A stretch of 64,000 bases of DNA, taken from Symbiodinium kawagutii. Its lineage: Eukaryota; Sar; Dinophyceae; Suessiales; Symbiodiniaceae. The first letter of the stretch is position 1. Every line of letters begins with the position of its first letter. Under the pieces are notes generated by a model. The model was not told the DNA's origin, did not search any database, and worked only from the letters and a program-made list of their open reading frames with translations. Made by a program: the position numbers and the translations under genes. This document shows, one piece after another, positions 31,320 through 43,780 of the stretch. The stretch covers positions 474,120 to 538,119 of the forward strand of contig VSDK01014170.1 of the NCBI GenBank assembly GCA_009767595.1, given 5' to 3'.

Positions 31320-33265
31320 ACTGCCAACAGAGCCGCTGAATCCTTCGCTGCCGGGATGTTGTCCATCTCAAAAAAAAATCCAGCAGTATCGCCACCTGCC
31401 ACATCAAGCATCCTAGGCCGCGAGATCTCCCGAACCCACCATATCTCTCCACATAGGCCGTCGGGGTAACACCCCTCACAGCCAAGTCCGGTATCGGGAC
31501 ATCGGCTGATCTTGCAGGTTGCATCCTCCTTGCCATCGAACGCAGCACTGAGTCGAAGAAGATGCCCTTGTGTGAGGCTAGCTCCTGCTGGAGCCTCTGT
31601 CTTCCCTGCGCACCCTTGGTAGAGATAGTGGAACCTGTCGCTGCCAGATCCGAGATGGGGTCGCCAGAGGTCAGCTGTGAAGTCAAAGCCATCAATGCCT
31701 GGCTCTGCGCCACCACCGCTCTGGCCAGGTCGGCCGATGAACTGGCCCCCGCATTCTTCTCCTCCAGAAGTTGCATAGCTTCCTGAGCAGCCAAGGGTTG
31801 TGGACCTAAAGGACGGCCAGAACCTTGAGTAGTCATACTTTTCGGTGGAGGCATCTGTCGCAGCAAATCTGAGGGGGTGATCAAGGGTTGAGACGGTCAC
31901 CCGAGGTTTCCTCTGCTGCTCTCCTCCTGAATCGCGTCCTCCAGTGCCAGGTGGAAGAGTGGCTCGAGTTCTTCTTCGGGTAGGAACTGCAGGTGGCGGG
32001 GTGAGTGGAACTTCGTCTCCTTCCTCGGCGGAGTAGAAGGCCACGAGCTGTCCTTGTGCTGGGTCCTTCACCCAGCTCCGTGTTTGTGCAACCAGATCTG
32101 CAGTCATGGGAACACGAAGAGGTTCTGCGGGGCCGAAAGCATGCAAGACGTCGACGGGATACACCGCCGGATCGAAGGGGTTCAAATTCTCCCCGAATTC
32201 CGTTGATACATCGACCAACAGTACATCGACCACCGCATCCTCGACTGCCTGCGGCTGCTCTGTGCCTTAAAGGGCGTTCACCATTCCAGCTGCAACCACT
32301 AGCTGAGTAGACTGCCCGATCTGCTCGTCCTCCTCTGCGATGAAGCCCTGGGCAAGCGTCTCTGAATTCAGCACGCCCACCGGAAGTGCAAGGAGGTATC
32401 CATTTTGCCTCCGAAGGACCACCAAAGCCATTGCCATCGAGGAACCATCTATCGCCTCGACATCCTGGGGAACTTCTAGGACCTGAATGCGATAGGTACT
32501 GAACAGCTCTGACCCACCAGCAGCCATTGCTCCTAGTTGAAGGTGTCCACCACGAAGCCCGCTGCCCTCCAGGTAGATGTTGGCCTCCATCTCAGAGGGG
32601 AAAGCGTGGGATACCGTGTCCGTGCCCTCCAACCTGCCCACAGCTTGAAAGTAGGCAGCCGACGATGTGAAGATGCGTGGAACTCGGCACCGTTCACACC
32701 TGACAACACACCAGTACCGGTTTCCCAACTCGATGGTGGCAGTGGCGTTGGGAGAAGATACCCGGCCCTCAAGGACCGCCCTGGCCCACTGGCCAGCCAA
32801 CCAAGCTCGTCGGGCTCGATCTGCACCAGATAGCCTTGTAGCCTGGGACCGCAATGAAGAGCCCGCAGAAAGAATCCAATGCTGAGGGCAATGAGGGAAC
32901 GAAGCAGCAATCGACCGCCTGGTTTCCGAGCTGGTAGATCCGGTCTCCAGAGACTGGTTTTGGCCACCGGCTTCTGAAGGTTCGGAATCTTGCCAAAGGG
33001 CGGGTGACCCAGTCACCTGATTGACAAAGGTAGCTGCCAAAGCTGGTCGACCACGCACAGTGATCTGGAGTCCTGCTAGCTCAATTGCTAGCTCGACGAC
33101 CTCACTGTCGTCTGCCCCGCTGCTGCTCATATAAGTACCGGGACAACCGACTCTGAGAAGGAGGCACCGGTGATGGATGAGGAGGGGCAAAGGAGAGGCC
33201 ACGAAATCCAAGCAGGTAAGCAAGGAGAAGGGCAAATAGTCCAAAGCCACACAGAAATCCACCAA
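30980..33265 (-). pseudogene. Gag-like ORF with in-frame stop and two compensating frameshifts
   Basis: Likely nucleocapsid region. From ATG 33130-33128 the frame reads ELAIELAGLQITVRGRP and runs to a TAA at 32269-32267. The same frame reopens at once (GTEQPQAVEDAVV) and continues to about 31890. It then shifts to the frame ending near 31380 (PTAYVERYGGFGRSRGLG, LMWQVAILL) and returns to the first frame at a run of nine A (31370-31378), continuing AAKDSAALLAVCLEQAALD and NKAVTSYARGRAFAPLAEQ. It ends Lys-rich at 30980. The homopolymer shift could be a sequencing error; the stop could be mutation or read-through. Confidence 0.65.
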
Positions 33266-33362
33266 GGAAGAAGGCAGCCAGGGTCAGAGCCGCAGTGGCT
33301 GGGGCACCCCAACCCGTACCAGTTGGTTTGGATTCCCCCCTGAAGAAACCGAAGGAAACCAA
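33102..33362 (-). CDS. Small hydrophobic ORF at the 5' end of the element
   Basis: The frame contains a 25-residue apolar stretch (TAALTLAAFFLGGFLCGFG and onward) suitable for one membrane span, then a Pro/Ser-rich and Arg-rich end. Its stop overlaps the ATG of the gag-like ORF in the +1 frame (YEQQRGRR). It may be a leader ORF or a chance frame. Confidence 0.3.
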   Translation of the reverse strand: MVSFGFFRGESKPTGTGWGAPATAALTLAAFFLGGFLCGFGLFALLLAYLLGFRGLSFAPPHPSPVPPSQSRLSRYLYEQQRGRRQ

Positions 33363-33376
33363 AGGCCACTTCCATG

Positions 33377-33420
33377 AAAGCTTGAGAACATGAATCGGTC
33401 ACCAATCAGTCCTAAGTGCT
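33377..33420 (-). repeat. Split direct repeat A1 (5' terminus of the element)
   Basis: 44 bp identical to A2. It forms the outer upstream end; the flank beyond 33420 (AATAATAAAA) is unrelated. Confidence 0.95.
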
Positions 33421-33963
33421 AATAATAAAATTGCTACTTGTGACAAGACATTTGTTTGATGACACAAAGACGCAAATAATTTACACAATTAGTAGTCAGA
33501 GCAACTCTGCGCAATAGGTCTTCCACCCCCTGCCCAACAGGGATGCCTCAAAGCTCCAGGTGCCTGCCAGTCATCTGGAAACATTCACCGTTTCAAGTGC
33601 ACCAATCATCACGTGTGGCCTGCTTCAAAAGGCCTGTAAACGGTGAGGGCTGAAGTGTGCCTGGACATGTCACGCATCGACATGTGGAGATCAATTTGCA
33701 GCGACACTGCCAAGTTCAGGCATCAAAGTTCATCCATCTACAAAACTACAAAACAGTGGAAAATCAGATCACCTCAGTATACCGATTCGCCCTGGTTTTG
33801 TCTCGATTCTTCAGATTCACCGATTCTAAGCCTACAGAGCTGATATTTCTCCTGATTGCTCCTGCTACCACCAGCGCGCCCGAGGTGCTACAACTGATTA
33901 TGTTTACTTCATGTCCATATGTGTCCACATGGCATCATGTGGCATCTTACTTTTCACTTGCAG

Positions 33964-34603
33964 GGTCTCCTGGCATTGGGGCGAAATGCACTCATTTGGT
34001 GCGCGAGTTACCTCGATTACATTCTGGGGGGCCTGCGACTCGACGCTGCAAGATGGGACGGTCAAACCAACACCGCAAGACGAACGACCAACCACCCGTA
34101 GTCATGGCAAGTTTTGGGAGCATCGTTGATGCGACGTCCTCTGTCGTTTCAATACCGCACCAGCTCTTATGACCGCAAATATTTCGATGAAAAAGTATAT
34201 CATGCTGAAGTTCCACCTTCTAATGGTTCTTTCTTCCGCTTGGGGACCAGCAATGTAGATGCAAAAATGATGCAAATCAACGAATGATGACCTTGATGAA
34301 ACATGCCCATCCCATGGCAATCCCATGGCCTTCAGTTTGCCAGTGCAATTGGACAAATGTCTCGTCCTTGGAGGTCTTCTTTATCACTCCGTGCAGGGGG
34401 ACCTTGGCAGTTGGACAGGTCACGTTATTTCTTCGGGGGTCCGTCCCTGGTCCTTCCCTGTGCAGATTTGGGCTTTGGCGGCAATCATGGCTGCCTGCAT
34501 GAACCCTCACATCAGCCCCCATAGAGCCCCCCTGCTGGCCGCAAACGCTGAAGGGGCAGCTGTCGCCTTGGCACGACAGCTCCCAAGACAAACAATCCTT
34601 TAG
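33964..34603 (+). CDS. Plus-strand exon pair, unknown
   Basis: The first piece (about 33964-34115) reads HSFGARVTSITFWGACDS and KPTPQDERPTTRSHGKFW. The second (about 34329-34603) reads LDKCLVLGGLLYHSVQGDL, IWALAAIMAACMNP and AEGAAVALARQLP, with TAG at 34601-34603. A CTGTGCAG acceptor lies before IWALAA. Several frames of the first piece are open, so that part is weaker. Confidence 0.4.
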
Positions 34604-35003
34604 GATCGGTCCATGTCAATTCGATTCAATTTGTGTAGCATACACTCATACAATAGGATACGTAATACAGGAGTATACATCCTGCATGAAAATTCATGGA
34701 TCCTGATGTTCTTGGATTCAAAGGGTGACAAGCAGAATTAAGGCGGATACTGCAGGCGATCTCTCTATCAGGTCTTGGATCCAAGGCTGCCAAGGCTTTG
34801 CTTGTCGTCAATTCCTCTGTGTTTAAAGATGCTATAAGCAACTGCGAAATGCACAGGTCGATCCGATCGATTCATGCCATGCCATCCCTGCGTAAGGAAT
34901 GAAGCCAGGTGACGACTGCCGAAGACGAGGTACTACAGGTCGACGGCCACCCTAACAACATTGCACACTCCATACATCTCCCTACCCTACACGCTTTGGG
35001 CAC

Positions 35004-35974
35004 ATGTCATCTCACAAGATGGCCAGATTTAACTTGGCATTTTCGTTGCTGTCATCTTCGGTCCTGCTTAGCAGATGGTGGCTTTCGCCTGCACCGAAGA
35101 GGGATCCCAGGAATGTGGGATCTGGCAATGTCAATGTAAACTCGTTCAATCTCTTTGACTATTTGGGTGTCCACAAATGGTGGTACCCCAAAACCCCCCA
35201 ATCACCCCCCATGGCCCCCCATTGATCATAATTGATCATCAAATCAACCAGCTTTAGGCTATAGAGGTGCATTATCATACATCATCAATGGACAACCATG
35301 GACAGCCCCATTTTGACCTTGAAGATTTTGAAATCAAGGCACCTCGCCAATCTTTGCGTCTGAGATCTGGGAGCTGATCGAGCTGATGACCCCGATGTAA
35401 AGGTGACCATCAGATCGGTGCTTCTGCGAAGGTCACACCACTTCTCGCAAGCCTTGGTGCCAGTGGTGGAAGATGATTCGATCCAAGGCCCCTCCTTCCC
35501 CAGCAGGGTTCATCGCGATGCGAAGCTGCTGCCAAATGACCAGCAAAACAAGCAGCAGCGTTCCACGCCAAATCTGGCGAAAGGAATGTGAATGTGACTG
35601 AATGTGCCACAAACAGGAGAAGCACATATATTCTGATGCAGTGCATGTAGTGGCTCCAATGCTAGGTTCAAGATGATTAAATAATGCCAAAACACGCCTC
35701 ACATGAAAAATCCTGGCTGGCTGCGAACAAGAAGGAGTGAAACTTGGAAACCGTCCAGCTTCGCAACGCATGCTCAGCATATGCTGACACTCCTGCCTTT
35801 GTTGACGAATGGAAAGCTACCATGGCTACCGACAAAGATCAACTTTGGATGCTTGGCGGTGAGGTCAGTTGCACTATCTCTTGCATTGGATTCATCTGGA
35901 GGCAGCTGCAGTGCGGAGAGGATGGAGAGGGATGGCACATGTCAAGACTAAAGGTCAACTGCTTTCATTCTTGA
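35004..35974 (+). CDS. Plus-strand gene, possible signal peptide at start
   Basis: ATG at 35004 opens MSSHKMARFNLAFSLL and an apolar segment that could be a signal peptide. Exon 35365-35487 reads LGADRADDPDVKVTIRSV and RRSHHFSQALVPV, ending before a GC donor. A further exon, about 35741-35974, reads VQLRNACSAYADTPAFV and KDQLWMLGG, with TGA at 35972-35974; a GTGAGG donor lies after MLGG. The joins are not all proved. The VTIRSVLLRRSHHFS part faintly recalls a BTB fold. Confidence 0.4.
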
Positions 35975-36851
35975 AATCATGCCTTCAGGAAGTGTGAGGC
36001 TTACAAAGCATCTCCATTCTGCACGTAGCGAAGGCAGATGTTCATGATTGTTTTCATGATTTTTTCATGTGCGGATAATTATCTGCGAGTTTTCCGGATT
36101 TTGAGTGTTGCCACTACTTCTTGATATGTCTCGATACTTTTTTGTGAGTCGTTTGCGATTCTCAGCCTTAGCTTTCTCGTTTGTGGGGATGCTACAGAGG
36201 TTTCTGTGTCAGCTGAGCCGTATCAGGTGACAACTGCGTCAAGCTGCTCAGAGGAATGGATGCAAAATGAATCGCTCCTGGGACCATGTACTCGTCTGGG
36301 CCCACAAGAAACATCGATAGACACTGACAGACATCGTATGAATCTGATACAATCCTAGTAATCCCAATATCCCGGTGGTCTGCCACTTGTGTCCTCAAGG
36401 CCCTGAACTCCCCGCTCAACCGCACCTGGAGCATCTGCAAACCTGGGCTCCGTTGCACATCCGTTGCCCATCTGTTGGGCTCTGAACATCCCGTCGTCCT
36501 GAGCATCCAGCGCGGAACTGCCAGTGTGCGTCCTGGCAAGGCTCACACAATGCCAAGGGGCATTGGGAGAGCTTGAAGGTAGACATGGGAGCTTGCAGCT
36601 TGGGGTCCAAAATCCACCAACCTAAACCCCCAACATATCGACTCGTCATGACTCATCTTGTTTCTCTCTTGAGCCTCTGTGGATTGATCATAATTCAGAG
36701 TCTTAATCTGAGTCTCGGCACTGCAACCTGCATCCGGTTTCTTCAGGGATGTGCCGAACACATTGATACAGTAGCACCTGCCCTGAGAGAAACAAGTTCC
36801 ATCAGTGTTTGAACTCATCATAGGCTAACTTCTCAAAATCGCCAAGAGGTT

Positions 36852-37406
36852 TTGATGCATGGTCTTATGGATATCTTTCTAGTTTTTGCCTATCAGGGCA
36901 ATTCCATTCCCACACCAGCCGGCAGCACAGCGTCTGCTCTGGTGTCACCACACTTGGCCTTAGAGGAAACTGCTTTCCGGTGCCACGAAGTGAATCATTG
37001 GCAGCTGATCCAAGCAACTGCACTGTGCCCCGTTTACAGGGGGCCACCAGGCTTTCTGAACCATACTCTCATCACAGCGACAAAAAGGCCATCCATCGTG
37101 CAACCTGCAGCAAGTAAATCCTGCTGCCACGCTATTCTTTCGAGTTTGCGCGCAACCAAGATGCTCAAAACATTTCAGGCTCCGAGTTCCACTTCTTCAA
37201 AACACTTCAGGAATCTTCAGGATCTTTGGTACTCTTTCAATCTCTTTGCCAGACTTTGGGCAAGGAGGGCTCTACGTTGGGCTCAGCTGGGGTTGGCCTT
37301 GGCCCCAGCATCTCTCCGTGGCTTAGACAGCCTGTGCTCATGCTCCAAATTCTTTCATGAGTCGATGAGCATCGTGAAGCACATCCTGAAGCCAAGCCTT
37401 GGGTGA
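36852..37406 (+). CDS. 184-codon open frame, doubtful
   Basis: Long open frame with no recognised motif. In its 3' third another plus frame (QTLGKEGSTLGSAGVGLG) and a minus frame are also open. Treat as possible exon sequence of unknown frame. Confidence 0.2.
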   Translation: MMHGLMDIFLVFAYQGNSIPTPAGSTASALVSPHLALEETAFRCHEVNHWQLIQATALCPVYRGPPGFLNHTLITATKRPSIVQPAASKSCCHAILSSLRATKMLKTFQAPSSTSSKHFRNLQDLWYSFNLFARLWARRALRWAQLGLALAPASLRGLDSLCSCSKFFHESMSIVKHILKPSLG

Positions 37407-38844
37407 AACAACTTCTCAGCAACCTACCAGCACATAAGCTACGATGCATTTGGGGCTTGCTGTGCAGAAGCGTGAGGCAAGTAGGTCCTAATTCCCACAA
37501 ATTCTTGTCGTGACACGCTGAAGCACTGTGTCACCATACCAATGTGTGCGGCTAATCTTTGACAAAACCTCTGCTTGCGACAACTGTTCAATGGATGTTC
37601 TGTGATGTTCCAGTCGTCTTGAGAATAGGCATCCTTCTTAGCAGTGAGAATTACTTACAGTGAAGCAAGAACAAACATTCGAAGCTGAGGAACCTGAAGG
37701 CGGCGGTGAACCTGCAGCAAGAATCCGTCATCGCTACCTAAGCAGAAAATCAGTGAAGAGAACGTGACAGCTGCCGAGCATTTGGCATTCCCATGCATTC
37801 ACCGGCAATTCGCAAGTCATCGGGTCGGGTTGCGCGTTTCCAAATGAGAAAAATGAGAATATGGGTTGGGTCGCTCCATGTCGCTCCTATCATTGCATCG
37901 ACGCTGAAAACTTGTTGCAAAACATTGGTTTTAGGCCTTGGAGATGTCGAAGCCATTCAAATCGCGGGTCTTGCCGTTGGAATCTGTATAGTCTGTAAGT
38001 TGCAGCAGCAAAGTTTCTCAAAACCCTCCATTTTGAGCTTTCCGAGGCCTGAAAATCTGAAAGTTGATGGTTTTGAGAAATAGACTGATCAACCCATAGG
38101 CGCCGCATGTTCCGATTCGCCCGTTCAAGTTCAATTCCTCAAGCGCCTGAAAAGATCTGAAAAGGTAACAATGCACGTCGCCGATATTCGCTTATATTAC
38201 AACCTATAGTTCTATATGTCCACGTTTGCATGCAGACATGGTCCCCTAATTTCCCGTGAACAGTCTGTTTAAGAAATTTGACGGCTGATTCTCACAGCTC
38301 TCAGGATCACAACATCCAAGGGGTCTCACAAAACTCAGCCTGATCAAAGATGATACAAAGGGCCAGCTGGTAGCCAGAACAGGGACCCAGCGCTCCATGC
38401 AAAGCAAGTAGCTAAGAATGGTTCCTCTTATTCCTCGGCGTGAGCACAAACAGAGTTTGCAAGGTGCTTACCAGGGCCAACCTAGAAAGCTTTGTGGGAA
38501 GCCCCTGCTGAATATTGGCCCAAAATGCAAGCTTGAGCCAACTTCACCAATTTGATCGCAAAAACCTTGAAAGGCTGTACAGCATGATGCGCCTGTAAGA
38601 CAGGAAACCAGCCTTGGCAAAAGGTTGGCAAGTGCCAGTCAGTGATAGTCAGAGGCAGCACTCTTTTCTCCGCAGCTTTGGTGGTTGCATCGGTCAATCT
38701 ATGCGAACCTGAAACGGGTGTTCATTCCAAAACGAAGAGATGCATGGAATCGCACCACAATCCAAAGCTGTGACAAGGCATGGCGAGATTGCAGAACGTG
38801 CACGACATTCTCAAAATATCGATTTTAAAAAATATCAAGATTAG

Positions 38845-39052
38845 GATTCTGGATGATTCTGGATCTGGATCCATTTGGGGCGGGAACCTTGCAGGCGCTA
38901 TGCAAGAGGGACCATGATCAAATCTCTGCTGCTGACAAGTTGCACAGGGTTGGTTTGTTTCATTGTTGCGGCAAAGCCATACGGCTGTCTTCTTGCCACT
39001 CTTTGCTGCCAATGCTTATGCCTGGCAGCTTGCGTGAACTCGAAGAAAAGTG
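38845..39052 (+). CDS. Plus-strand exon, unknown
   Basis: After TTAG the frame reads LDLDPFGAGTLQALCKRD, HDQISAADKLHRVGLF and GSLRELEEKW, and ends at a good donor (AGTG then GTGAGG at 39053). Flanking exons were not found. Confidence 0.45.
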
Positions 39053-39445
39053 GTGAGGTGAGATCTTCCTTGGATTGTCATGGATTGTCTTGGTCTTTGA
39101 ATGTCTTGGTTACCCGTCAAACATTGCGCCAGTGCGAAACATCCTCTACGGCATCGACGCCCCAATGATCTCCAATGGTGCTCACTCCCACTGCGTCTGC
39201 AGGCCTTGGCAGTCCTTTAGGGCTTTCGGTGCATAAATTCACCACGTCCTTCACTGGAGAACACACTCCGTCTAAATGATGCAAAAATGTTAAAAGTGAA
39301 CCGGCCGTGAGATTTGCATGATCTTCAACAAGAACATAATAAGAACAACAAAGCTGTCAAGAGTCAAGAGCCTGCTTTTTGAGAAAACGTCTTTTGGGGC
39401 AATCCATCAAATGACCAGGTCACACCATCGTATCCTCTAATTCTA

Positions 39446-42400
39446 TCATCCCCTCTCCAACCATCCGCCTTCCAAGGAAGAAATCGCCAAGTAAAGCAAC
39501 CGATGCAACCAGGAAACCTGTTTGAACAATGGCCAAGCAGTAGATGCACGCTTGCCCAGAATCTCCCGAGCAGCCCGAGCGCCGCTAACCACTGCTGCGT
39601 GCACGTTACCTGCGTCCACGGCTGGATTGTCCCCAAATTAAGAATCATCAGCGAAGGGTAAAGGAAGGGATCTGCAACAAATTTTGTTGCTTGCAGATAT
39701 CTACTGCTAATTACTCACTATTACTCTTTCGTTCTCATGCCTACCTCCAACGTTCATCTTGATGCATGCGCACAAACATGAAATGTTGCAATACGCTACA
39801 TGTTCAAAAGCGGCCCAGTTGCCATAAAGGAGTCGACAAGCCCCTTCACCCGCAAACAGGAGTCGCCCAATGCTCTCTGCAACGGCGTCAAAGTCCTGAC
39901 AATGCAACCTGTGAACAGAAAGGCCCCCTTTGCGTACACAGAATGACCGAACGCGACCGAACCGCATTTGAGCGAACAATGCCTTTGGTCCCCTACGAGC
40001 CCATGAACAGAATCCGGACAGAGACGGCAATGCGGAAGCTGACCACCACTTGTGATCTTCCAAAAGGTCATATTCACATGTCTCGACATGTAGCAATGAG
40101 GCAGGGTTCCTTGACGGAGGAGTTCACACGAGCATAGCTCCAAGCGCCGCGGATGTAAGGATTGCTTGCCCACTTGGTGATTCGAACATCCAGAATGTCA
40201 CGACCAAAAAGTGGCGCCAACTCCCTCACCACGGCTCCTGGGCACAATGACGGGAACCGCCTTTGGCTGTAGAAATTACCTTGATACCTTGCGAGGACCT
40301 GTTTGCTTAAAGGGCTCACGGCTTGCTCTTGAAAATGGCACGCCGTTAATCAAATTTACGAGCGGGCGCCGTAAGTCAGCCCACGTCGCGTTAAGTCAGC
40401 CCACGGCAAGCCAAACTGCATGGAACAACGTGCACTCGTTCTAAGTCACCCCACGCGTTTTAAGTCACCCCATATTTTGCAAAACACAATGGGCACACAA
40501 CATTCAAAGTATCTTTTGAGATTATCCAAAACAACGAAAATCGACCGCACACTGTGCGCACATTGCCAAACACATCATCTTGGGACACGATTTGACATGA
40601 TTTTTTTGTGTCCTTGCCACTGGCACACTGCATTCAGTACACTTCTACTAACTGCCCAAAAGATGAACAATTCGACTTGCAAACTTGACAGCACGCCACT
40701 GGCACACTGCGTTCAGAACACTGCGATCAACTGCCCGAAAGATGAGCAATTCGACCTGCAAACTTGACAGCGCGCTACTGGCACACTGCATTCAGAACAC
40801 TTCTACTAACTAACTGGCCAAAAAATGAACAAGTCAACCTGCAAACATGACGGCGCGCTACTGGCACACTGCATTCAGAACACTTCTACTGACTGTCCAT
40901 GTCCAAAACATGAACAACAGTTTTGATATAGATTGAAACAGTTTCCGCGCGAGTGCCGCGCGACTTTTCGCGAGGGCCGCGCGACCCCTGGCAAGCCCCC
41001 CCCGCCCTGCCAAACAAGAGGAATGACTATGTTGAAAACAAGTGGGCCGGGAATGCTCGCGCGCATGGGCACACTGCGAAGGGACGGCTTGCACAAAAGG
41101 AGTGACTATGTTGAAAACATGTCGTCTGGGAATGTTCGTACGCACGGGCACACCACAAGAAAACAACTTTGCACAAGGAAGGAAAGCTGAACTCAACCAC
41201 CAAGTACACACCTAAAGTTACCATTTCCGCATGGGCACACTATTCCGGCACGACTTAGAGCAAGGCGGCACGACTTACAGCAGCTACCCAGTACCTCTTT
41301 CCGAAGGATGACAGCCCAAGTGGTCAAAACTTCAAATGTGAATGTGATCCACAATGGCTATGCACGCCCTGGTTTTGAGATGCTGCTGCAGTATGATACA
41401 GGAAGGGATCTATCTGCAGCAGTATGGGGGTTGCTAATCAGATTGAAATACAGGTTCCGGGGGGTTGGGTACTGTACCCTACGGTCGCCGATCAACCGCC
41501 AACCAACTGCGATCCTAAAGGTGACAACCGCCGAAAGGTGTTGGCTTTTGCATCTACGTACATATTGACAAGTCAAGCCTGTGCTGACTAGTTTGGAAGG
41601 TCGGTCAACTGCCCCACAATCGCGGATCAATCGCAGATTTTTCGATCAAATCCAAACCATGTTCTACAAACAGATTTGCATTGCAACTGCTGCCTGAATT
41701 GGAAGTTTGAAGTTGGTATGCTTGTCTGCTGTGCTTGCTATACGTGTGGTTTTCTCCGATGTGCAGAGTAGATGTGGTCTTCTAAAATCGTGGATGTCAG
41801 CGGATATCAAGATACACAATATACAAATATAAACATATATGTGTAGACACATATGTACCCAATACTACCCAATTCAATTTAGTGTGAATTAGGTAGGTGA
41901 CGTTAGAGCCTTCATTTTGTAAGGGGCCTGGGTTTTTGACCTACAAAATGAAGGTCTTAGATTTGCATTTGCGATCGGCTCCATGTAGCCACCGTTGCCA
42001 AGTTTCTTTTCAGTTCATTGGCATCCATGCTTTCAGCATGAGTTGCCTCTCTCCCGCCCATGAAGCATTCCTCACAGGCCCAGGATGACCCAGGCAAACT
42101 CCAAGGATGAGATCATATACATGTAGACATGGGCCCCATGGGTCCCTCAAGACCCTCAAGACCTTCAACCCGTCACATCACCAAACACATGCAGGAACTC
42201 CATGGAATTCCACAACCTTCGCTGGGCCCAGTTTCCAAGATAGGTCCGCGTCCTTCCGCCAGGCCATTGATGCAGTAGGACAGAGTTCCATTGCCCAGGA
42301 AGCCAATGGAGTAAGCACCACGCAGGCCATGCAGGCCATTTCCCAATGAGACATCGTGTGCAAATCTCACCAGCCTCAAACCCATCCACAATCCACAATC

Positions 42401-43728
42401 CAAAACCTAGCAGCTGGCCAGTAGAACCACTTCGCATCAGCATCTCCGCCTCTCAATCACCAGTTAGATCCGTCCATATCGTTTCCTCAATCATCACATG
42501 TTTTCACTGGTTTCTCACGGCCGAGCTGCACCTTTGCTACGTTGCCCATTCCCAAACGGTTGATTGCCGACCTTTTCCACATTGGCAACTGTGGATTGAA
42601 AGCGATGTTTTCCTTGGCGCGGGAGGTCTTTGCACATCAAAACAGATCCAACACGCTCCCACACTCTCTTTGCTCCTTCCAAATCTCAGAACTCATGGCC
42701 CAAAGGCCCGGAAGCATCCCCGTGACGAGGGTAAATCAATTCAACAAGACATCTCACTTCCAATCGAAAACATGGGACGACCTAGGAAAATGGGACGCCA
42801 AAAATCAACGTACTGATATATAGTTGTCAATGAAGACATCGAGATATCACCAGCCTGAACCCAAGGTGTTGCCTGGATGAAATTCCAACTCAGCTCAGCC
42901 TCCGCTTGCAATGCTCCAATCGAGGCTGTCATGATGAGAGCACTGCCTTGGCGGCGTGATGGTTGAACGTGCGCCCCGGTGCATCCCAAACCTCAGGGCC
43001 TCAGAATGCCGAAGTTGATCTGCAACAAAGTAGGGTAATAGCCAGTTGGATGATCCAAGTTGTACTGTATACATTTTTCCTCTTTTCTGACTGCAAAGAT
43101 CTGCAAAGCCTTTCTTGGAAGTATCGAGAGCCCACCCGTCCTTCAAGACGTTCGCCTGACTTGAGAGTTGCGACCACGCTTTTGGAGGAGTAGTCTACTC
43201 CTCGCACCGCTAAAAAGGCAGAGAATATGCACATACAGCTGTATATAGTCTAATTACATCTAATTACATCCTAATTACTCAAAAATCTTTTGGAGGCAGA
43301 GGATTTGAATATCACACTTGATTTGGCCGCATACTGTATCGACAGAATTTTACATAGCTGATTGTCAGAGATTAGCGCCAAAAGGGCAAGCTGCTTGATC
43401 TGTTTGATTGATACTGCCAACAAGATTCGAACTACGGGCGAGTTCTTTCTCAGATCGAGGCCATCTGCCAAGCGCTGCACCAGCGACGAGTAGCCCCCTG
43501 GACCGGTCTGTCAGTCACAGAAGCCTGCATTTTTATGTTTTCTATGCACAAACGCTGGCAGAATTCATGACTTGCCGGGTTAGGGGGAAGAACACAAGCG
43601 AACTTGGCTGGCTAGCAAAAATAAAAAGGCTGAAAGTGTCAGGGCACTAAGGCAGGGGGCGTAAACAAACAAGGGTTGGGGAAAAAACATGCCGGATGAA
43701 CGTAGCGATCATGATCATGATCATGATC

Positions 43729-43780
<52 letters not shown>

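Larger units (their letters stand above)
26035..33420 (-). mobile_element. DIRS-superorder tyrosine-recombinase retrotransposon with split direct repeats (decayed copy)
   Basis: Read on the minus strand the order is A1 (33420-33377), gag-like ORFs, reverse transcriptase, RNase H with nested methyltransferase-like domain, tyrosine recombinase, B1 (26287-26201), A2 (26200-26157), B2 (26121-26035). A1 and A2 are identical over 44 bp; B1 and B2 match at 85 of 87 bp. The A1-ORFs-B1-A2-B2 arrangement is the hallmark of PAT/Ngaro-type YR elements, which integrate through a circular intermediate and make no target duplication; none is seen. At least five frameshifts and one in-frame stop make this copy non-autonomous. 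High repeat identity suggests insertion was fairly recent, unless some frame breaks are sequencing errors. Confidence 0.9.

Noticed and set aside
36192..36546. Minus-strand ORFs of 115 and 63 codons
   Set aside because: All three minus frames are largely open and none has a clear pair of splice sites.
39796..40173. Alternative 125-codon minus ORF
   Set aside because: It overlaps the amine oxidase exons at 40237-40110 and 39895-39844, whose frames carry conserved family motifs.
43390..43450. tRNA-like B-box (AGTTCGAATCT) on the minus strand
   Set aside because: No A-box or cloverleaf at the right spacing; the bases code for the amine oxidase exon.
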